NCBI GenBank assembly: GCA_029865385.1
Contig: JAOUGX010000008.1
Span: forward strand, 1-64,000
DNA from: Gammaproteobacteria bacterium
Lineage (GTDB): Bacteria; Pseudomonadota; Gammaproteobacteria; Steroidobacterales; Woeseiaceae
DNA length: 64,000 nt
Direction of reading: 5' to 3'
Shown here: positions 28,194 through 38,605 of the stretch, in pieces
How positions within the stretch are numbered: the stretch's first letter is position 1
How the letters are laid out: each line of letters starts with the position of its first letter
Program-made: the position numbers and the translations under genes
Notes under the pieces: model-generated
Databases searched by the model: none
The model's input: only the letters and a program-made list of their open reading frames with translations
What the model was told of the DNA's origin: nothing

Positions 28194-29282
28194 TTGGAAA
28201 CCATCGCGGATTTCGAGATCCAGTACAGTCAGTTTCTGGATCCGGCCGGCAAGCCCAGCGCAGACATTCCGGATCTGGCAAGGGACGCCGACAAACTCGT
28301 CGACATGTATCGTCATATGGTCGAAACGCGTGTGTTCGATACCAAGGCGATCAATCTGCAACGCACGGGAAAACTCGGCACTTACGCCTCGTGCCTAGGT
28401 CATGAAGCCACGCATGTCGGACTCGCCGCGGCGATGCAAGAAGATGATGTACTTGCGCCGAGCTATCGCGAATACGGCGCCATGCTGTATCGCGGCGTCA
28501 GCATGGCCGAGATCCTGATGTACTGGGGCGGTGATGAGCGTGGCAGCGATTTCGCGGGCCCCAGGAATGACTTCCCGTTTTGCGTTCCTATCGCTACCCA
28601 ATGCCTTCACTCCGCCGGTGCTGCCATGGCATTCCAGATGCGCGGGGAAGCGCGTTGTGCAGTATCAGTCAATGGTGACGGCGGTACTTCGGAAGGCGCG
28701 TTCTACGAAGCCATGAACATAGCCGGTGCGCGCAAGCTCCCGGTCGTTTTCATGGTGGTCAACAACAAGTGGGCAATCTCCGTGCCCATCGAATTGCAGA
28801 CCGCAACCAAGACCCTCGCACAAAAAGCGGTGGCAGCCGGCATCCCCGGCATCCAGGTCGACGGCAACGACGTGATCGCCGTGCGCCATTGGGTCGAGCG
28901 CGCACTGGCGCGTGCACGAAATGGCGACGGTGCAACCCTGGTCGAAGCCGTAACCTATCGGCTTAGCGATCACACGACAGCCGACGACGCGAGTCGTTAT
29001 CGAAAAAAGGGCGAGGTCGAAACCGCCTGGAAACTCGAACCGCTCATTCGCATTCGCCAGTACCTGACGGATATCGGCGTATGGGATGAGAAGAAAGAGC
29101 AGGCCCTGCTTGCGGAAGCCGCAACCAAAGTCGATAACGCTGTCCAGAGTTACCTGAATACCCCCAAACAGCCGATCGAAGCCATGTTCGACTACATGTA
29201 CAAGGAGTTGCCGGAATTTCTCGAGGAACAACGCGATCACGCGATTCAGTACGGTGACAACGACGGGGGTCACCATGGCTGA
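28194..29282 (+). CDS. pdhA: Pyruvate dehydrogenase E1 component, alpha subunit (TTG start)
   Basis: Alpha chain of a heterotetrameric thiamine-diphosphate E1. The 362 residues contain the TPP/Mg site (SVNGDGGTSEGAFYEAMN and VVNNKWAISVP) and the phosphorylation-loop-like YRLSDHTTADDASRY. The start is TTG, six bases after GGAG; the first in-frame ATG would remove 37 conserved N-terminal residues (ETIADFEIQYSQFLDP). It is followed by pdhB with an eight-base overlap and by an E2 gene. No E3 is present. A branched-chain 2-oxoacid substrate is the main alternative. Confidence 0.87.
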   Translation: METIADFEIQYSQFLDPAGKPSADIPDLARDADKLVDMYRHMVETRVFDTKAINLQRTGKLGTYASCLGHEATHVGLAAAMQEDDVLAPSYREYGAMLYRGVSMAEILMYWGGDERGSDFAGPRNDFPFCVPIATQCLHSAGAAMAFQMRGEARCAVSVNGDGGTSEGAFYEAMNIAGARKLPVVFMVVNNKWAISVPIELQTATKTLAQKAVAAGIPGIQVDGNDVIAVRHWVERALARARNGDGATLVEAVTYRLSDHTTADDASRYRKKGEVETAWKLEPLIRIRQYLTDIGVWDEKKEQALLAEAATKVDNAVQSYLNTPKQPIEAMFDYMYKELPEFLEEQRDHAIQYGDNDGGHHG

Positions 29283-30252
29283 AGTCACACTGATCGATGC
29301 GGTTACCATGGCACTCGCATGGGAACTCGAACACGATAGCCGGGTGGTGGTTCTCGGCGAAGACGTCGGCGTCAATGGCGGCGTCTTTCGCGCTACCGCC
29401 GGACTGCAGACGCGTTTCGGTGCCGAGCGCGTACTGGACACACCATTGGCCGAGGGCATGATTGCCGGCGTGGCAATCGGTATGGCCGCACAAGGCATGA
29501 TTCCGGTACCCGAAATCCAGTTCATGGGTTTCATCTACCCGACCGTAGACCAGATCATCAATCACGCCGGTCGATTGCGAAATCGCACGCGCGGACGATT
29601 GAGCTGCCCGATGGTGTTGAGAGCGCCCTACGGCGGTGGAATTCATGCGCCGGAGCACCATTCGGAAAGCACGGAAGCATTGTTTGCACACATGCCTGGC
29701 GTGCGCGTTGTCATCCCGTCGTCACCGGCACGCGCATACGGCCTGCTGCTGGCGGCAATACGTGATCCGGACCCTGTGATTTTCCTCGAGCCGAAGCGAA
29801 TCTACCGCCTGAACAAGCAGAACGTCGAAGACAATGGCAAAGCGTTGCCGCTCGATGTCTGCTACACCCTTCGACAAGGCACGGACATAACCATCGTCAC
29901 CTGGGGAGCAATGACTTTCGAAACGCTGAAAGCGGTGGACCAGCTCGCCAAAAGCAATATCAGTTGCGAGGTCATCGATCTGGCCACTATCAGCCCCATC
30001 GATTACGAAACGATTCTCGAATCGGTGGAAAAGACCGGCCGTCTGGTCATCGTGCACGAAGCGGCAAGGACCTGCGGGGTCGGCGCGGAAGTCGCTGCCA
30101 TCGTTGCGGAAAAGGGACTCTACGATCTCAAGGCTCCGATTCGCCGCGTCACAGGTTACGATGTGGTTATGCCCCTGTTCCGCCGTGAAATGGATTACAT
30201 GCCCAGCGTCAGCAAAATCGTTGACGCGGTGCGGGAAACTCTGGACGACTGA
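29275..30252 (+). CDS. pdhB: Pyruvate dehydrogenase E1 component, beta subunit
   Basis: Beta chain of the same E1. From ATG 29275 (GGGGGT upstream), which overlaps the pdhA end, it has 325 residues. Recognisable parts are VVVLGEDVGVNGGVFRATAG, LAEGMIAGVAIGMAAQG, GGIHAPEHHSESTEALFAH and EVIDLATISPIDYETI. It forms an alpha2beta2 tetramer with PdhA and feeds acetyl groups to the E2 encoded 26 bases downstream. Confidence 0.92.
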   Translation: MAEVTLIDAVTMALAWELEHDSRVVVLGEDVGVNGGVFRATAGLQTRFGAERVLDTPLAEGMIAGVAIGMAAQGMIPVPEIQFMGFIYPTVDQIINHAGRLRNRTRGRLSCPMVLRAPYGGGIHAPEHHSESTEALFAHMPGVRVVIPSSPARAYGLLLAAIRDPDPVIFLEPKRIYRLNKQNVEDNGKALPLDVCYTLRQGTDITIVTWGAMTFETLKAVDQLAKSNISCEVIDLATISPIDYETILESVEKTGRLVIVHEAARTCGVGAEVAAIVAEKGLYDLKAPIRRVTGYDVVMPLFRREMDYMPSVSKIVDAVRETLDD

Positions 30253-30278
30253 CACCGATCGGAACGCAGGACGACACT

Positions 30279-31487
30279 ATGACTACATTCAATCTGCCGG
30301 ATCTTGGCGAAGGATTACCCGAAGCCGAGATCGTGTCCTGGCACGTCAGTGAAGGTGACACCGTCAAGACCGACGATCCGTTGCTGTCTGTCGAAACGGC
30401 CAAAGCCGTCGTCGAAGTGCCCTCGCCCTACTCCGGGGTCATTGCCCGATTGCACGCCCAGCCCGGTGATATCGTTGCAACCGGCGCGCCGCTTGTCGAT
30501 TTCCGGGACGCTGACGACAAGGCGGCGCCCGCCGCAAAAGCCGAGCAAAAGAAACAGGAAGCGAAAACCGCGGATACGGAACCGGCGAGAAACGACGCAG
30601 CAACCGTGGTCGGTAATGTGCCGACCGGCGGCGGCATGCTCGAAGAGACCGCAATTGCGGGAGGCGGTCGGCGACGCAAGGGCGGACGAGTCAAGGCGAC
30701 GCCGTCAGTCCGGACCGAGGCGCGTCGCCTCGGTATCGATCTTGCGGACGTACCTCCCAGCGGAAAGAACGGCCAGGTAACGAGCGCAGACCTTGCCAAT
30801 TTCAGGAGCACCGCGGCGAAAGCCCGCACGCCGCGTCCAAGCCCGATACCGGGGCGTTCGGAATCGCTGCGCGGGCCGCGCAGGGCCATGGCCAAAAGCA
30901 TGACTCAGCATCGTGACGAAGTGGCGCTATGTACGATATTCGACGATGCGGACATTCATGAATGGATTTTGAAACGCGATTTCACCGCAAGAATCCTTCG
31001 GGCAACGGCCGCGGGATGCACAGCGGCGCCTGCATTGAACGGCTTTTTCAACGCACAAAGCATGAGCCATCAACCTGAGTCGCGAGTCGATATCGCGATG
31101 GCAGTCGATACCGAGGACGGACTCATCGTGCCGGTCGTTCGTAACGTCGAAGAAATGAACCTCGACCAAATTCGCAATGAGATCGCGAGAATCAAAAAGG
31201 CCACGATCGAGCGCAGTGTCGCCCCGCAGGACATGATCAACTTCACGATTACCGTTTCCAATTTCGGTACCCTGGCGGGGCGATACGCGACACCGCTGAT
31301 GGTGCCGCCAACGGTCGCAATTCTCGGTGCAGGAAAACTACAACACGATGTCGTCGCTGTGATGGGCGGTATCGAGGTGCATCGCCGGATTCCGCTTTCG
31401 CTCAGTTTTGACCATCGATGCATTACCGGTGGCGAGGCCTGCAGATTTCTCGCGGCGGCAATCGCTGATCTGGAAAAACCGCAGTAA
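30279..31487 (+). CDS. pdhC: Dihydrolipoamide acyltransferase (E2) of the PDH-type complex
   Basis: Core enzyme of the 2-oxoacid dehydrogenase complex, 402 residues. One lipoyl domain (about 1-78, lipoylated Lys42 in SVETAKAVVEV), an Ala/Lys-rich linker, a peripheral E1/E3-binding domain (about 131-168, ATPSVRTEARRLGIDL) and a C-terminal catalytic domain are present. The catalytic motif, usually HxxxDG, reads HRCITG (His379 to Gly384), so Thr383 replaces Asp. The rest of the domain is intact, including SNFGTLAGRYATPLMVPP. Third gene of pdhABC. Confidence 0.9.
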   Translation: MTTFNLPDLGEGLPEAEIVSWHVSEGDTVKTDDPLLSVETAKAVVEVPSPYSGVIARLHAQPGDIVATGAPLVDFRDADDKAAPAAKAEQKKQEAKTADTEPARNDAATVVGNVPTGGGMLEETAIAGGGRRRKGGRVKATPSVRTEARRLGIDLADVPPSGKNGQVTSADLANFRSTAAKARTPRPSPIPGRSESLRGPRRAMAKSMTQHRDEVALCTIFDDADIHEWILKRDFTARILRATAAGCTAAPALNGFFNAQSMSHQPESRVDIAMAVDTEDGLIVPVVRNVEEMNLDQIRNEIARIKKATIERSVAPQDMINFTITVSNFGTLAGRYATPLMVPPTVAILGAGKLQHDVVAVMGGIEVHRRIPLSLSFDHRCITGGEACRFLAAAIADLEKPQ

Positions 31488-31549
31488 TTCGTTATAGAGT
31501 CTTTGCAACCCCGCCTTCTTCAGACCATCCAGCTCGGAGTGTCTAGCCA

Positions 31550-34500
31550 GTGCCAGCTCAAAAACTTCGTCGCGCCAGTGACATCTCGAGCGTCGTAACC
31601 GACAAGATCCTGGCTGCAAAACCAGCGTCCAAGGTCCTTCGCGAACGCAAAAAGATCAATTTCTTCCTTGCGCGTTATTTTGCGAATGTCCCTGCGGACG
31701 ACATGGTCGGAACCCCCCCGCAGATCATGGGAAAAGCGGCTATTTCACACCTCGAATTCGCAAAGGTCCGAAATCCCGGCGATGTCTGCCTGAGAATTTA
31801 CAACCCTAAAGAAAAGCAGGACGGCTACGACTCGAGATTCACCATTATCGAGATGGTCAACGACAACATGCCGTTCCTCGTGGACTCTGTTTCGGCTGCT
31901 ATCGCGCATCAGGAACTGGCGGTCCATATGACCATTCACCCGGTCCTGCGTGTTCGTCGTGATGACAAAGGGAAGTTGCTCGACGTCATCGACAGGAACG
32001 CCAGCGGTGGGATCATCGAATCCTACGTGCGCTTTGCGATCGATCGCGAACCTGATGAACATCGCCTGAGAATTCTGGAGCAAGAGATCCTCAAGGTTCT
32101 GTCAGATGTGCGTGCCGCGGTTCGGGACTGGCGCGCAATGAGAGACAAAATGCTCGAGGCCGCCGCAGACCTTAAGATAGGGCCCAGCGGCGCGGATCCG
32201 GAACTCCGGGACGAAAGCGAGGCCCTGCTGCGCTGGATGGCCGACGATCGTTTCACCTATCTGGGCTACCGCGAATACCGGCTGTCCACGCGCGGAAAAA
32301 AGCAATTCCTCCGGCCCGTTACCGGCAGTGGTCTCGGCGTACTGACAAAGGACGAGCGCGGCGGCAAGGCCACCGAACTCAGCAAGGAGATGCGCAAGCT
32401 GACCCGCTCCAAAGACTGGTTGATCATCACCAAGGCCAATTCGCGATCCACGGTGCATCGACCGAGTTATCTCGACTATGTCGGCGTTAAAGTATTTAAC
32501 AACAAGGGTGACGTCGTCGGCGAACGGCGATTCCTCGGACTTTTTACGTCGGTCACTTACAGCGAAAGTCCGCGCAATATCCCATTCATCAGATTGAAAG
32601 TCCGACGTGTTCTCGACCGGCTGCAACTCGACCCCTCCGGACACCGCGGCAAAGCGCTGATGCATATCCTCGAGTCATTTCCGCGAGACGAGCTCTACCA
32701 AAGTTCGGTGCGCGATCTCGTTCGCACGACCAATGGCATCCTCAACCTGCAGGATCGTCGCCGGGTCAAATTCTTCCTGAGACGCGATGCGTTTCGCCGT
32801 TTTTTTTCCTGCATTGTTTATGTACCGCGCGAGAAATATACGACTGCCGTTCGGCGGCGCATTGAAGACATCCTGCACCGATCGTTCGTCGGAATATCCG
32901 TCGATTCAAGCGTGCAGATAACCGACGCTCCGCTGGCACGACTACACACGATTGTTCGGACAGGCGCAGGCGACCGACCACGAATCAGTATCAAGGAAAT
33001 CGAAAGCAAGATTGCCGACGCCGTCGTAACCTGGCGCGACAAGCTACGCGGCGAACTGAGTGACCGCTATGGTGAAGCGGAGGGGCACTCTCTATACAGG
33101 GAATACGGCCAGAGTTTCACGCTTGCCTATGAGGGTGACACTCCGCCCGTCGTCGCCTGTCTCGATATCAAGCGCGTCGACGGGCTCGTCAAGGGCGAAC
33201 ACGGCAACTCGCTGTTGCTGCACAAGGCACCGGGTGCGACACCGGATCAGCTCAATTTCCGAGCTTTCTCGCCGGACGAACCGCTGTTGCTGTCACGAGT
33301 GCTGCCGATCCTCGAAGACATGGGAACGTTCGTGCACAGTGAGCGTCCGTACAAGCTGACCCTGCACGGTGGCCAGCGCTTCTGGATTCAGGATTTCGAA
33401 ATCCATTTCCCGGGCGCCGACGAACTCGAGCTGGATTCCGCCGCCGTACGCTTTCAGGATGGTTTCAAGCGCGCGCTGTCCGGTGACGCAGAGAACGACG
33501 GATTTGACCGGCTGATTCTCGCCGCAGGACTCGACTGGCGGCAAACGTCTCTGGTTCGCTGTTACGCGAAGTACCTGCTGCAACTCGGCATTCCGTTCAG
33601 TCAGCAGTACATGGAAGACGTGCTGGTTGCTCATGCAGGGCTCGCCACAAGCCTCGTCCGGCAGTTCGAGCTGCAATTCGACCCGTCGATATCGAAAGCT
33701 GCCCGCGATGAGGAACTGGAGACCTGCCTGGCCAGTATTTCAAGGAAAGTCGCACGGGCATCGAGCATCGATGAGGACCGGATTCTGAGCGCCTTTGCCG
33801 GCGCAATCAGCGCGACGCTGCGCAGCAACTACTACCAACGTGACGAGAATGGGGACCTGAAGCCCTGTATATCCATCAAGCTGAATCCGAGCAAAATCCC
33901 CGAATCGCCGAAGCCCCGGCCGAAGTTCGAAATCTTCGTCTACTCACCGCGAGTGGAAGGCGTTCACCTGCGCGGCGGAGACATTGCACGCGGCGGCATT
34001 CGCTGGTCCGATCGACGCGAGGATTTTCGAACCGAAGTACTGGGCCTGATGAAGGCACAGGTCGTCAAGAATACGGTCATCGTACCGACCGGGGCCAAGG
34101 GCGGCTTCGTCCCCAAGCGCATGCCGAAGGGCGATCGGGATACGATCATCGCCGAGGCAATATCCTGCTACAAGATTTTCATCTGCGGCTTGCTGGATAT
34201 CACGGACAACGTGGTCGACGGCAAAGTCGTCGCGCCGAATAATGTCGTGCGCCGGGACGGAGAGGATCCGTACCTGGTCGTTGCCGCCGACAAGGGCACG
34301 GCTACGTTTTCGGATATTGCAAACAGCCTGTCCGTCAGTTACGGGTTCTGGCTGGACGATGCGTTTGCCTCCGGTGGGTCGGCAGGCTATGACCACAAGA
34401 AAATGGCCATCACGGCGCGGGGCGCCTGGGAGGCAGTCAAACGGCACTTCAGGGAACAAGGCGTCAACACGCAAACCGATCCGTTCACGGTAGCCGGCAT

Positions 34501-36379
34501 CGGCGACATGAGCGGCGACGTGTTCGGTAACGGCATGTTGCTTTCAACCAAAATCAAGTTGGTGGCGGCCTTCAATCACGAGCACATCTTCCTCGACCCG
34601 GATCCGGACATGGAGGCCAGCTTCGGTGAGCGCAAGAGACTCTTTGTGCTGCCTCGATCGAGCTGGGCCGACTACGACGAGACACTGATATCGAAAGGCG
34701 GCGGCATCTTTTCGCGGCAAGCCAAGCAGGTGAAGCTCAGCCGCGAAGTTAAGGAAATGCTCGGCACGGACGAATCGGCCATGCAGCCCAACGAACTCAT
34801 ACGAACGATCCTGAAGATGCCGGTCGACCTGCTGTGGAACGGCGGAATCGGAACCTATGTCAAGGCCAGCCCCGAAAGTCACATCGATGTAGGCGACCGC
34901 AACAACGACAGCGTGCGGGTGAACGCGAACCAGCTGCGGTGCAAGGTCATCGGTGAAGGCGGCAATCTCGGCCTGACACAACGCGGCCGGATCGAGTACA
35001 GCCTGAACGGCGGACGGGTGAATACCGACTTCATCGACAACTCCGCGGGAGTCGACAGCTCGGATCGTGAGGTCAACATCAAGATCCTGCTGAGCGCAGC
35101 CGCCAAGGAAAAGGGACTGACGCGAGCGCAACGCAACAAGCTGCTGGTCGCGATGACCGACGATGTGGCCGCTTTCGTATTGCGAAGCAATTACCTGCAG
35201 ACCCAGGCGATCAGCATGATGGAAGCACGGGCTCGCGAGCGGCTGGACGAGTCCGCACGCCTCATTCAGAACCTCGAAAAGTCCGGCTTGCTCGACCGGG
35301 CGCTGGAGTTTCTGCCTGACGAGGTGGAAATCGACGAACGGCGCGAAAGAAAACAGGGCCTGACGCGGCCGGAAATCGCGGTCATTCTGAGCTATGCAAA
35401 AATCGACCTTTACAACGGCCTCACGGAATCGCCGCAGTCACTGGATGATTTCCTGACGACCGACCCGCAGCGTTATTTCCCCGCAGTCCTGAGGCGCCGA
35501 TACGGTGACCTCATACCCAAGCACCGTCTGAGCAGGGAGATCCTCGCCACGCTGATCGCGAACAACATTGTCAATCGAATGGGACCGGCCTTCGTCAAGC
35601 GGGTTCAGCTGGATACCGGGGCCGATGTGGTCGCAATTGCGCGTGCTTACGTGGTTGCCCGCGAGGTGTGCGGCGCCAGCGAAATCTGGCGCACGATCGA
35701 ATCACTGGACAACGAGATTCCGGCCACCGTGCAGCAGGCAATGATGTTCGAAGTCAGCCGGATTCTGCGGCACGCCTGTTACTGGTTGCTGTGGCGGTAC
35801 GGCGATTCACTGGATATCGTTGCCGCAGTCGGGCAACTGAAGCCCGGGATCGCAACCGTCTACGCGCGGGTCCTGAGTTTCGTTTCGAACGACTCCAAGG
35901 AACGCCTGAAAATGATTGCGGAAGAAAACATACGACTGGGCGCACCGGAAAAACTGGCCCGGAAGATGGCGGGCCTGCTGCTCACCCGTGGTGGCCTGGA
36001 CATCGCAGACCTTGCAAATATTCACGGCAGGGACGTCATGGAAACGGCAAAGATGTATTCCGTGATCAGCGAACGCCTTGGCTTCATCTGGCTCAATCGG
36101 TCCATTGAAATTCTGGCGGTCCAGGGGCGATGGCAGGCGATTGCCCGCAGCAATCTGCGCGACGAGTTTTACAGGATTCGGCGCGATCTCTCGTCGACCC
36201 TGCTGAATCGCGGCGGCAAGTCCAAGCCGGTCAAGATCTTCGAGACCTGGCTGGAAGAAAACGCAGCCGCTGTCCGAAAGCTGGATAACGTGCTCGCCGA
36301 AATGAAACTGCGTACGGAAATCGATTTTGCCACCTTGTCGGTCGCGGCACAGGAACTGAGGCGATTGACCGGCGGCTAG
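31550..36379 (+). CDS. gdhB: NAD-specific glutamate dehydrogenase, GDH-180 class
   Basis: Very large catabolic glutamate dehydrogenase (1609 residues) that converts glutamate to 2-oxoglutarate and ammonia. The N-terminal regulatory half shows the family pattern from LRERKKINFFLARYFANVP. The catalytic core includes GGIRWSDRREDFRTEVLGLMKAQ, IVPTGAKGGFVPK, VAADKGTATFSDIAN and the NAD-binding AGIGDMSGDVFGNGM. The C-terminal domain has RNKLLVAMTDDVAAFVL. The start is GTG at 31550 with CGGAGT upstream. Length and motifs fit the Streptomyces/Pseudomonas GdhB class. It follows pdhABC after 62 bases. Confidence 0.96.
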   Translation: MPAQKLRRASDISSVVTDKILAAKPASKVLRERKKINFFLARYFANVPADDMVGTPPQIMGKAAISHLEFAKVRNPGDVCLRIYNPKEKQDGYDSRFTIIEMVNDNMPFLVDSVSAAIAHQELAVHMTIHPVLRVRRDDKGKLLDVIDRNASGGIIESYVRFAIDREPDEHRLRILEQEILKVLSDVRAAVRDWRAMRDKMLEAAADLKIGPSGADPELRDESEALLRWMADDRFTYLGYREYRLSTRGKKQFLRPVTGSGLGVLTKDERGGKATELSKEMRKLTRSKDWLIITKANSRSTVHRPSYLDYVGVKVFNNKGDVVGERRFLGLFTSVTYSESPRNIPFIRLKVRRVLDRLQLDPSGHRGKALMHILESFPRDELYQSSVRDLVRTTNGILNLQDRRRVKFFLRRDAFRRFFSCIVYVPREKYTTAVRRRIEDILHRSFVGISVDSSVQITDAPLARLHTIVRTGAGDRPRISIKEIESKIADAVVTWRDKLRGELSDRYGEAEGHSLYREYGQSFTLAYEGDTPPVVACLDIKRVDGLVKGEHGNSLLLHKAPGATPDQLNFRAFSPDEPLLLSRVLPILEDMGTFVHSERPYKLTLHGGQRFWIQDFEIHFPGADELELDSAAVRFQDGFKRALSGDAENDGFDRLILAAGLDWRQTSLVRCYAKYLLQLGIPFSQQYMEDVLVAHAGLATSLVRQFELQFDPSISKAARDEELETCLASISRKVARASSIDEDRILSAFAGAISATLRSNYYQRDENGDLKPCISIKLNPSKIPESPKPRPKFEIFVYSPRVEGVHLRGGDIARGGIRWSDRREDFRTEVLGLMKAQVVKNTVIVPTGAKGGFVPKRMPKGDRDTIIAEAISCYKIFICGLLDITDNVVDGKVVAPNNVVRRDGEDPYLVVAADKGTATFSDIANSLSVSYGFWLDDAFASGGSAGYDHKKMAITARGAWEAVKRHFREQGVNTQTDPFTVAGIGDMSGDVFGNGMLLSTKIKLVAAFNHEHIFLDPDPDMEASFGERKRLFVLPRSSWADYDETLISKGGGIFSRQAKQVKLSREVKEMLGTDESAMQPNELIRTILKMPVDLLWNGGIGTYVKASPESHIDVGDRNNDSVRVNANQLRCKVIGEGGNLGLTQRGRIEYSLNGGRVNTDFIDNSAGVDSSDREVNIKILLSAAAKEKGLTRAQRNKLLVAMTDDVAAFVLRSNYLQTQAISMMEARARERLDESARLIQNLEKSGLLDRALEFLPDEVEIDERRERKQGLTRPEIAVILSYAKIDLYNGLTESPQSLDDFLTTDPQRYFPAVLRRRYGDLIPKHRLSREILATLIANNIVNRMGPAFVKRVQLDTGADVVAIARAYVVAREVCGASEIWRTIESLDNEIPATVQQAMMFEVSRILRHACYWLLWRYGDSLDIVAAVGQLKPGIATVYARVLSFVSNDSKERLKMIAEENIRLGAPEKLARKMAGLLLTRGGLDIADLANIHGRDVMETAKMYSVISERLGFIWLNRSIEILAVQGRWQAIARSNLRDEFYRIRRDLSSTLLNRGGKSKPVKIFETWLEENAAAVRKLDNVLAEMKLRTEIDFATLSVAAQELRRLTGG

Positions 36380-36406
36380 CCGACAGTGGAACCTTAAGGA
36401 GCAAGC

Positions 36407-37150
36407 ATGTCCGGAAAACTCGTCCTGTGCCGACACGGCCAAAGCGACTGGAATCTGAAGAACCTGTTTACAGGCTGGACCGACGTCGACCTGACGGAAA
36501 AGGGGCGAGCGGAAGCGATCAGCGCAGGCCGCGAGGTTCGCGCACTCGATTTTGCGATTGATATTGCCTACACGTCGGTTTTGAAACGCGCGATTCGAAC
36601 ACTGTGGCTGATGCTCGACGAAATGGACCGCATGTGGATTCCGGTGATTCGCGACTGGCGGCTGAACGAGCGGCATTATGGGGCGCTGCAAGGGCTGGAC
36701 AAGGCGGAGACCTCGGCAAAGTACGGTGCCGAACAAGTGCACGTGTGGCGACGCAGTTACGCGACGCCGCCACCGGCCCTCGAGCCAGACGACGAGCGGC
36801 ATCCGGCACGCGACCCGCGCTATGCCGGCATCGCCAATCTGCCGACTACGGAATCGCTGGCGACGACGCTGGACCGTGTAATGCTGTGCTGGAACAGCCT
36901 GATTGCGCCGACCCTGAGCCAGGGCAGGAACGTGCTGATCGCGGCACACGGCAACAGCCTGCGCGCGATGGTCAAAATGCTCGACAACGTATCCGAAGAA
37001 GAGATCACTGGATTCAACATCCCGACCGGCGTTCCCATCGTTTACGAGCTCGACGAAAAACTTCGGCCTTTGTCGCGCCGCTTCCTCGGCGACCCGGAAG
37101 CCGTCGCGGCCGCCGCGGCCGCGGTTGCGAACCAGGCGACGGCGGGGTGA
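36407..37150 (+). CDS. gpmA: 2,3-bisphosphoglycerate-dependent phosphoglycerate mutase
   Basis: Glycolytic enzyme that interconverts 3- and 2-phosphoglycerate. The 247 residues have the phosphohistidine motif [10 protein letters not shown] (His10), the [11 protein letters not shown] segment and the second catalytic His in [23 protein letters not shown] precedes the ATG. It is 27 bases after gdhB, and its stop overlaps the GTG start of the next gene (GTGA). The Ala-rich C-terminus is a little unusual. Confidence 0.95.
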   Translation: MSGKLVLCRHGQSDWNLKNLFTGWTDVDLTEKGRAEAISAGREVRALDFAIDIAYTSVLKRAIRTLWLMLDEMDRMWIPVIRDWRLNERHYGALQGLDKAETSAKYGAEQVHVWRRSYATPPPALEPDDERHPARDPRYAGIANLPTTESLATTLDRVMLCWNSLIAPTLSQGRNVLIAAHGNSLRAMVKMLDNVSEEEITGFNIPTGVPIVYELDEKLRPLSRRFLGDPEAVAAAAAAVANQATAG

Positions 37151-37683
37151 TTGCGAGCCTCGGCGACCGCCGCCCCGTTTTCCAGGGTGCCGGTCATTTC
37201 ATAGCACACAACGCCACGATCATCGGCAGCGTACGCCTCCACGCCGGCGTGAGCGTCTGGTACAACGCCGTACTGCGCGGTGACAACGACTGGATAGAAG
37301 TCGGTGAGAATTCGAATATCCAGGACGCGTCGGTGCTGCATACCGATGCTGGCATCGCTCTTACTGTTGGCAGCAACGTCACGATCGGACATTGCGTCAT
37401 GTTGCATGGCTGCAAGATCGGCGACGGATCGCTGATCGGCATTGGCAGCACGATCCTTAACAAGGCAAGAATTGGCAGACATTGCCTCGTGGGTGCTCAC
37501 ACGCTGGTTACAGAAGGCAAGTGCTTCCCCGACGGCGTACTTATCCTGGGGTCGCCAGCCAAAGTCATTCGCGAACTCGATGAACAGGAGCGCAAGCAAT
37601 TGCAGGTTCCTGCCGGCATCTACGCAGACAACGGACAGCGATTTTCGAGTGAGCTCGCCGAATGCGAGCCGAAGACCGGGTGA
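37147..37683 (+). CDS. Gamma-class carbonic anhydrase-like hexapeptide protein
   Basis: Left-handed beta-helix protein of the YrdA/gamma-carbonic anhydrase family, 178 residues from GTG 37147, which overlaps the gpmA stop and has GGCGGG upstream. Hexapeptide repeats run through about residues 15-135 with [25 protein letters not shown] and [13 protein letters not shown]. The histidines in these stretches match the zinc ligands of the family. Whether it hydrates CO2 is unknown; many YrdA proteins show no clear activity. Confidence 0.87.
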   Translation: MIASLGDRRPVFQGAGHFIAHNATIIGSVRLHAGVSVWYNAVLRGDNDWIEVGENSNIQDASVLHTDAGIALTVGSNVTIGHCVMLHGCKIGDGSLIGIGSTILNKARIGRHCLVGAHTLVTEGKCFPDGVLILGSPAKVIRELDEQERKQLQVPAGIYADNGQRFSSELAECEPKTG

Positions 37684-37692
37684 TTCTGCGCC

Positions 37693-38595
37693 CTATTGCT
37701 GGGAACGGGGGTCCGAACGAACCCTGGGCGTCCGGTCGTCCGGCAGTACACGCACAAGTCCTTCCTGCGCGGACGATGCAACCAGAACACCCTGCCGCGT
37801 AAAGAACTGGCCGCGCGCGAAACCGCGTGCACCGGAAGCATTTGGGCTGTCAAACGAATAAAGCAACCATTCGTCCACGCGAACGTCTCTGTGGAACCAC
37901 AGTGCGTGATCCAGGCTGGCCATCAGCACATTGCCACGGCCGAACAATAGACCGTGCGGAAGCGTGCTCGTACCCAGTAACTCGTAATCCGAAACATAGG
38001 CCAGCAGATTCTGATGAAGGCTTGCGTCATCCGGAAGGGTATCCATTGCCCTTATCCATACATGCTTGACCGGCGGAAGATGTTCGGGCTCCTCGAAGTT
38101 CATCGGCCGAACCGGCCGGAATTCGAATGGCCTCTTGTGCGTCAGGTAACGGCGCATTTTTTCCGGAATGCGGGCAAGCACCTCGTCACTGACTTCCGTC
38201 GCGTCTTGCAGTCCTTCCGGACCCGGCACATCCGGCATCTGCGCCTGGTGCTCGAGGCCCTCCTCCGGCGTCTGAAACGAAGCAGCGAGATTGAATATGG
38301 GTCTGCCGTGCTGAATGGCAACAACCCGGCGGACCGAGAAACTTCCACCGTCGCGCGCACGATCGACTTCGTAGATGATCGGCGCATTCATGTCTCCGCG
38401 ACGCAGAAAATAGGCGTGCAGGGAATGCGCGCGCCTGTTTTCAACGGTGAAATGCGCCGCCGACAGGGCTTGTCCCAGAACCTGGCCGCCAAATACCTGC
38501 GCCGACCCGATATCGCGGCTTTGCCCTCGATAAATATTGTCCTCGATCCGCTCGAGTTCGAGCAGCGTAATCAGATCCTGGAGAACGGCGTTCAC
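37693..38595 (-). CDS. tesB: Acyl-CoA thioesterase II (TesB)
   Basis: Hydrolyses medium- and long-chain acyl-CoA. Two hotdog domains are recognisable: FGGQVLGQALSAAHFTV with LHAYFLRRGDMNAPIIYEV, and the C-terminal MASLDHALWFHRDVRVDEWLLYS with GFARGQFFTRQGVLVAS. I chose GTG 38595 (300 aa), ten bases after the upstream SDR gene; the longer frame overlaps that gene. Shares direction with the SDR and acyl-CoA ligase genes. Convergent with the carbonic anhydrase-like gene. Confidence 0.9.
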   Translation of the reverse strand: MNAVLQDLITLLELERIEDNIYRGQSRDIGSAQVFGGQVLGQALSAAHFTVENRRAHSLHAYFLRRGDMNAPIIYEVDRARDGGSFSVRRVVAIQHGRPIFNLAASFQTPEEGLEHQAQMPDVPGPEGLQDATEVSDEVLARIPEKMRRYLTHKRPFEFRPVRPMNFEEPEHLPPVKHVWIRAMDTLPDDASLHQNLLAYVSDYELLGTSTLPHGLLFGRGNVLMASLDHALWFHRDVRVDEWLLYSFDSPNASGARGFARGQFFTRQGVLVASSAQEGLVRVLPDDRTPRVRSDPRSQQ

Positions 38596-38605
38596 GATGC
38601 AAAAC

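Noticed and set aside
35807-36949. A 380-residue minus-strand frame opposite gdhB and gpmA
   Set aside because: Antisense of two clear genes; no domain or ribosome site visible.
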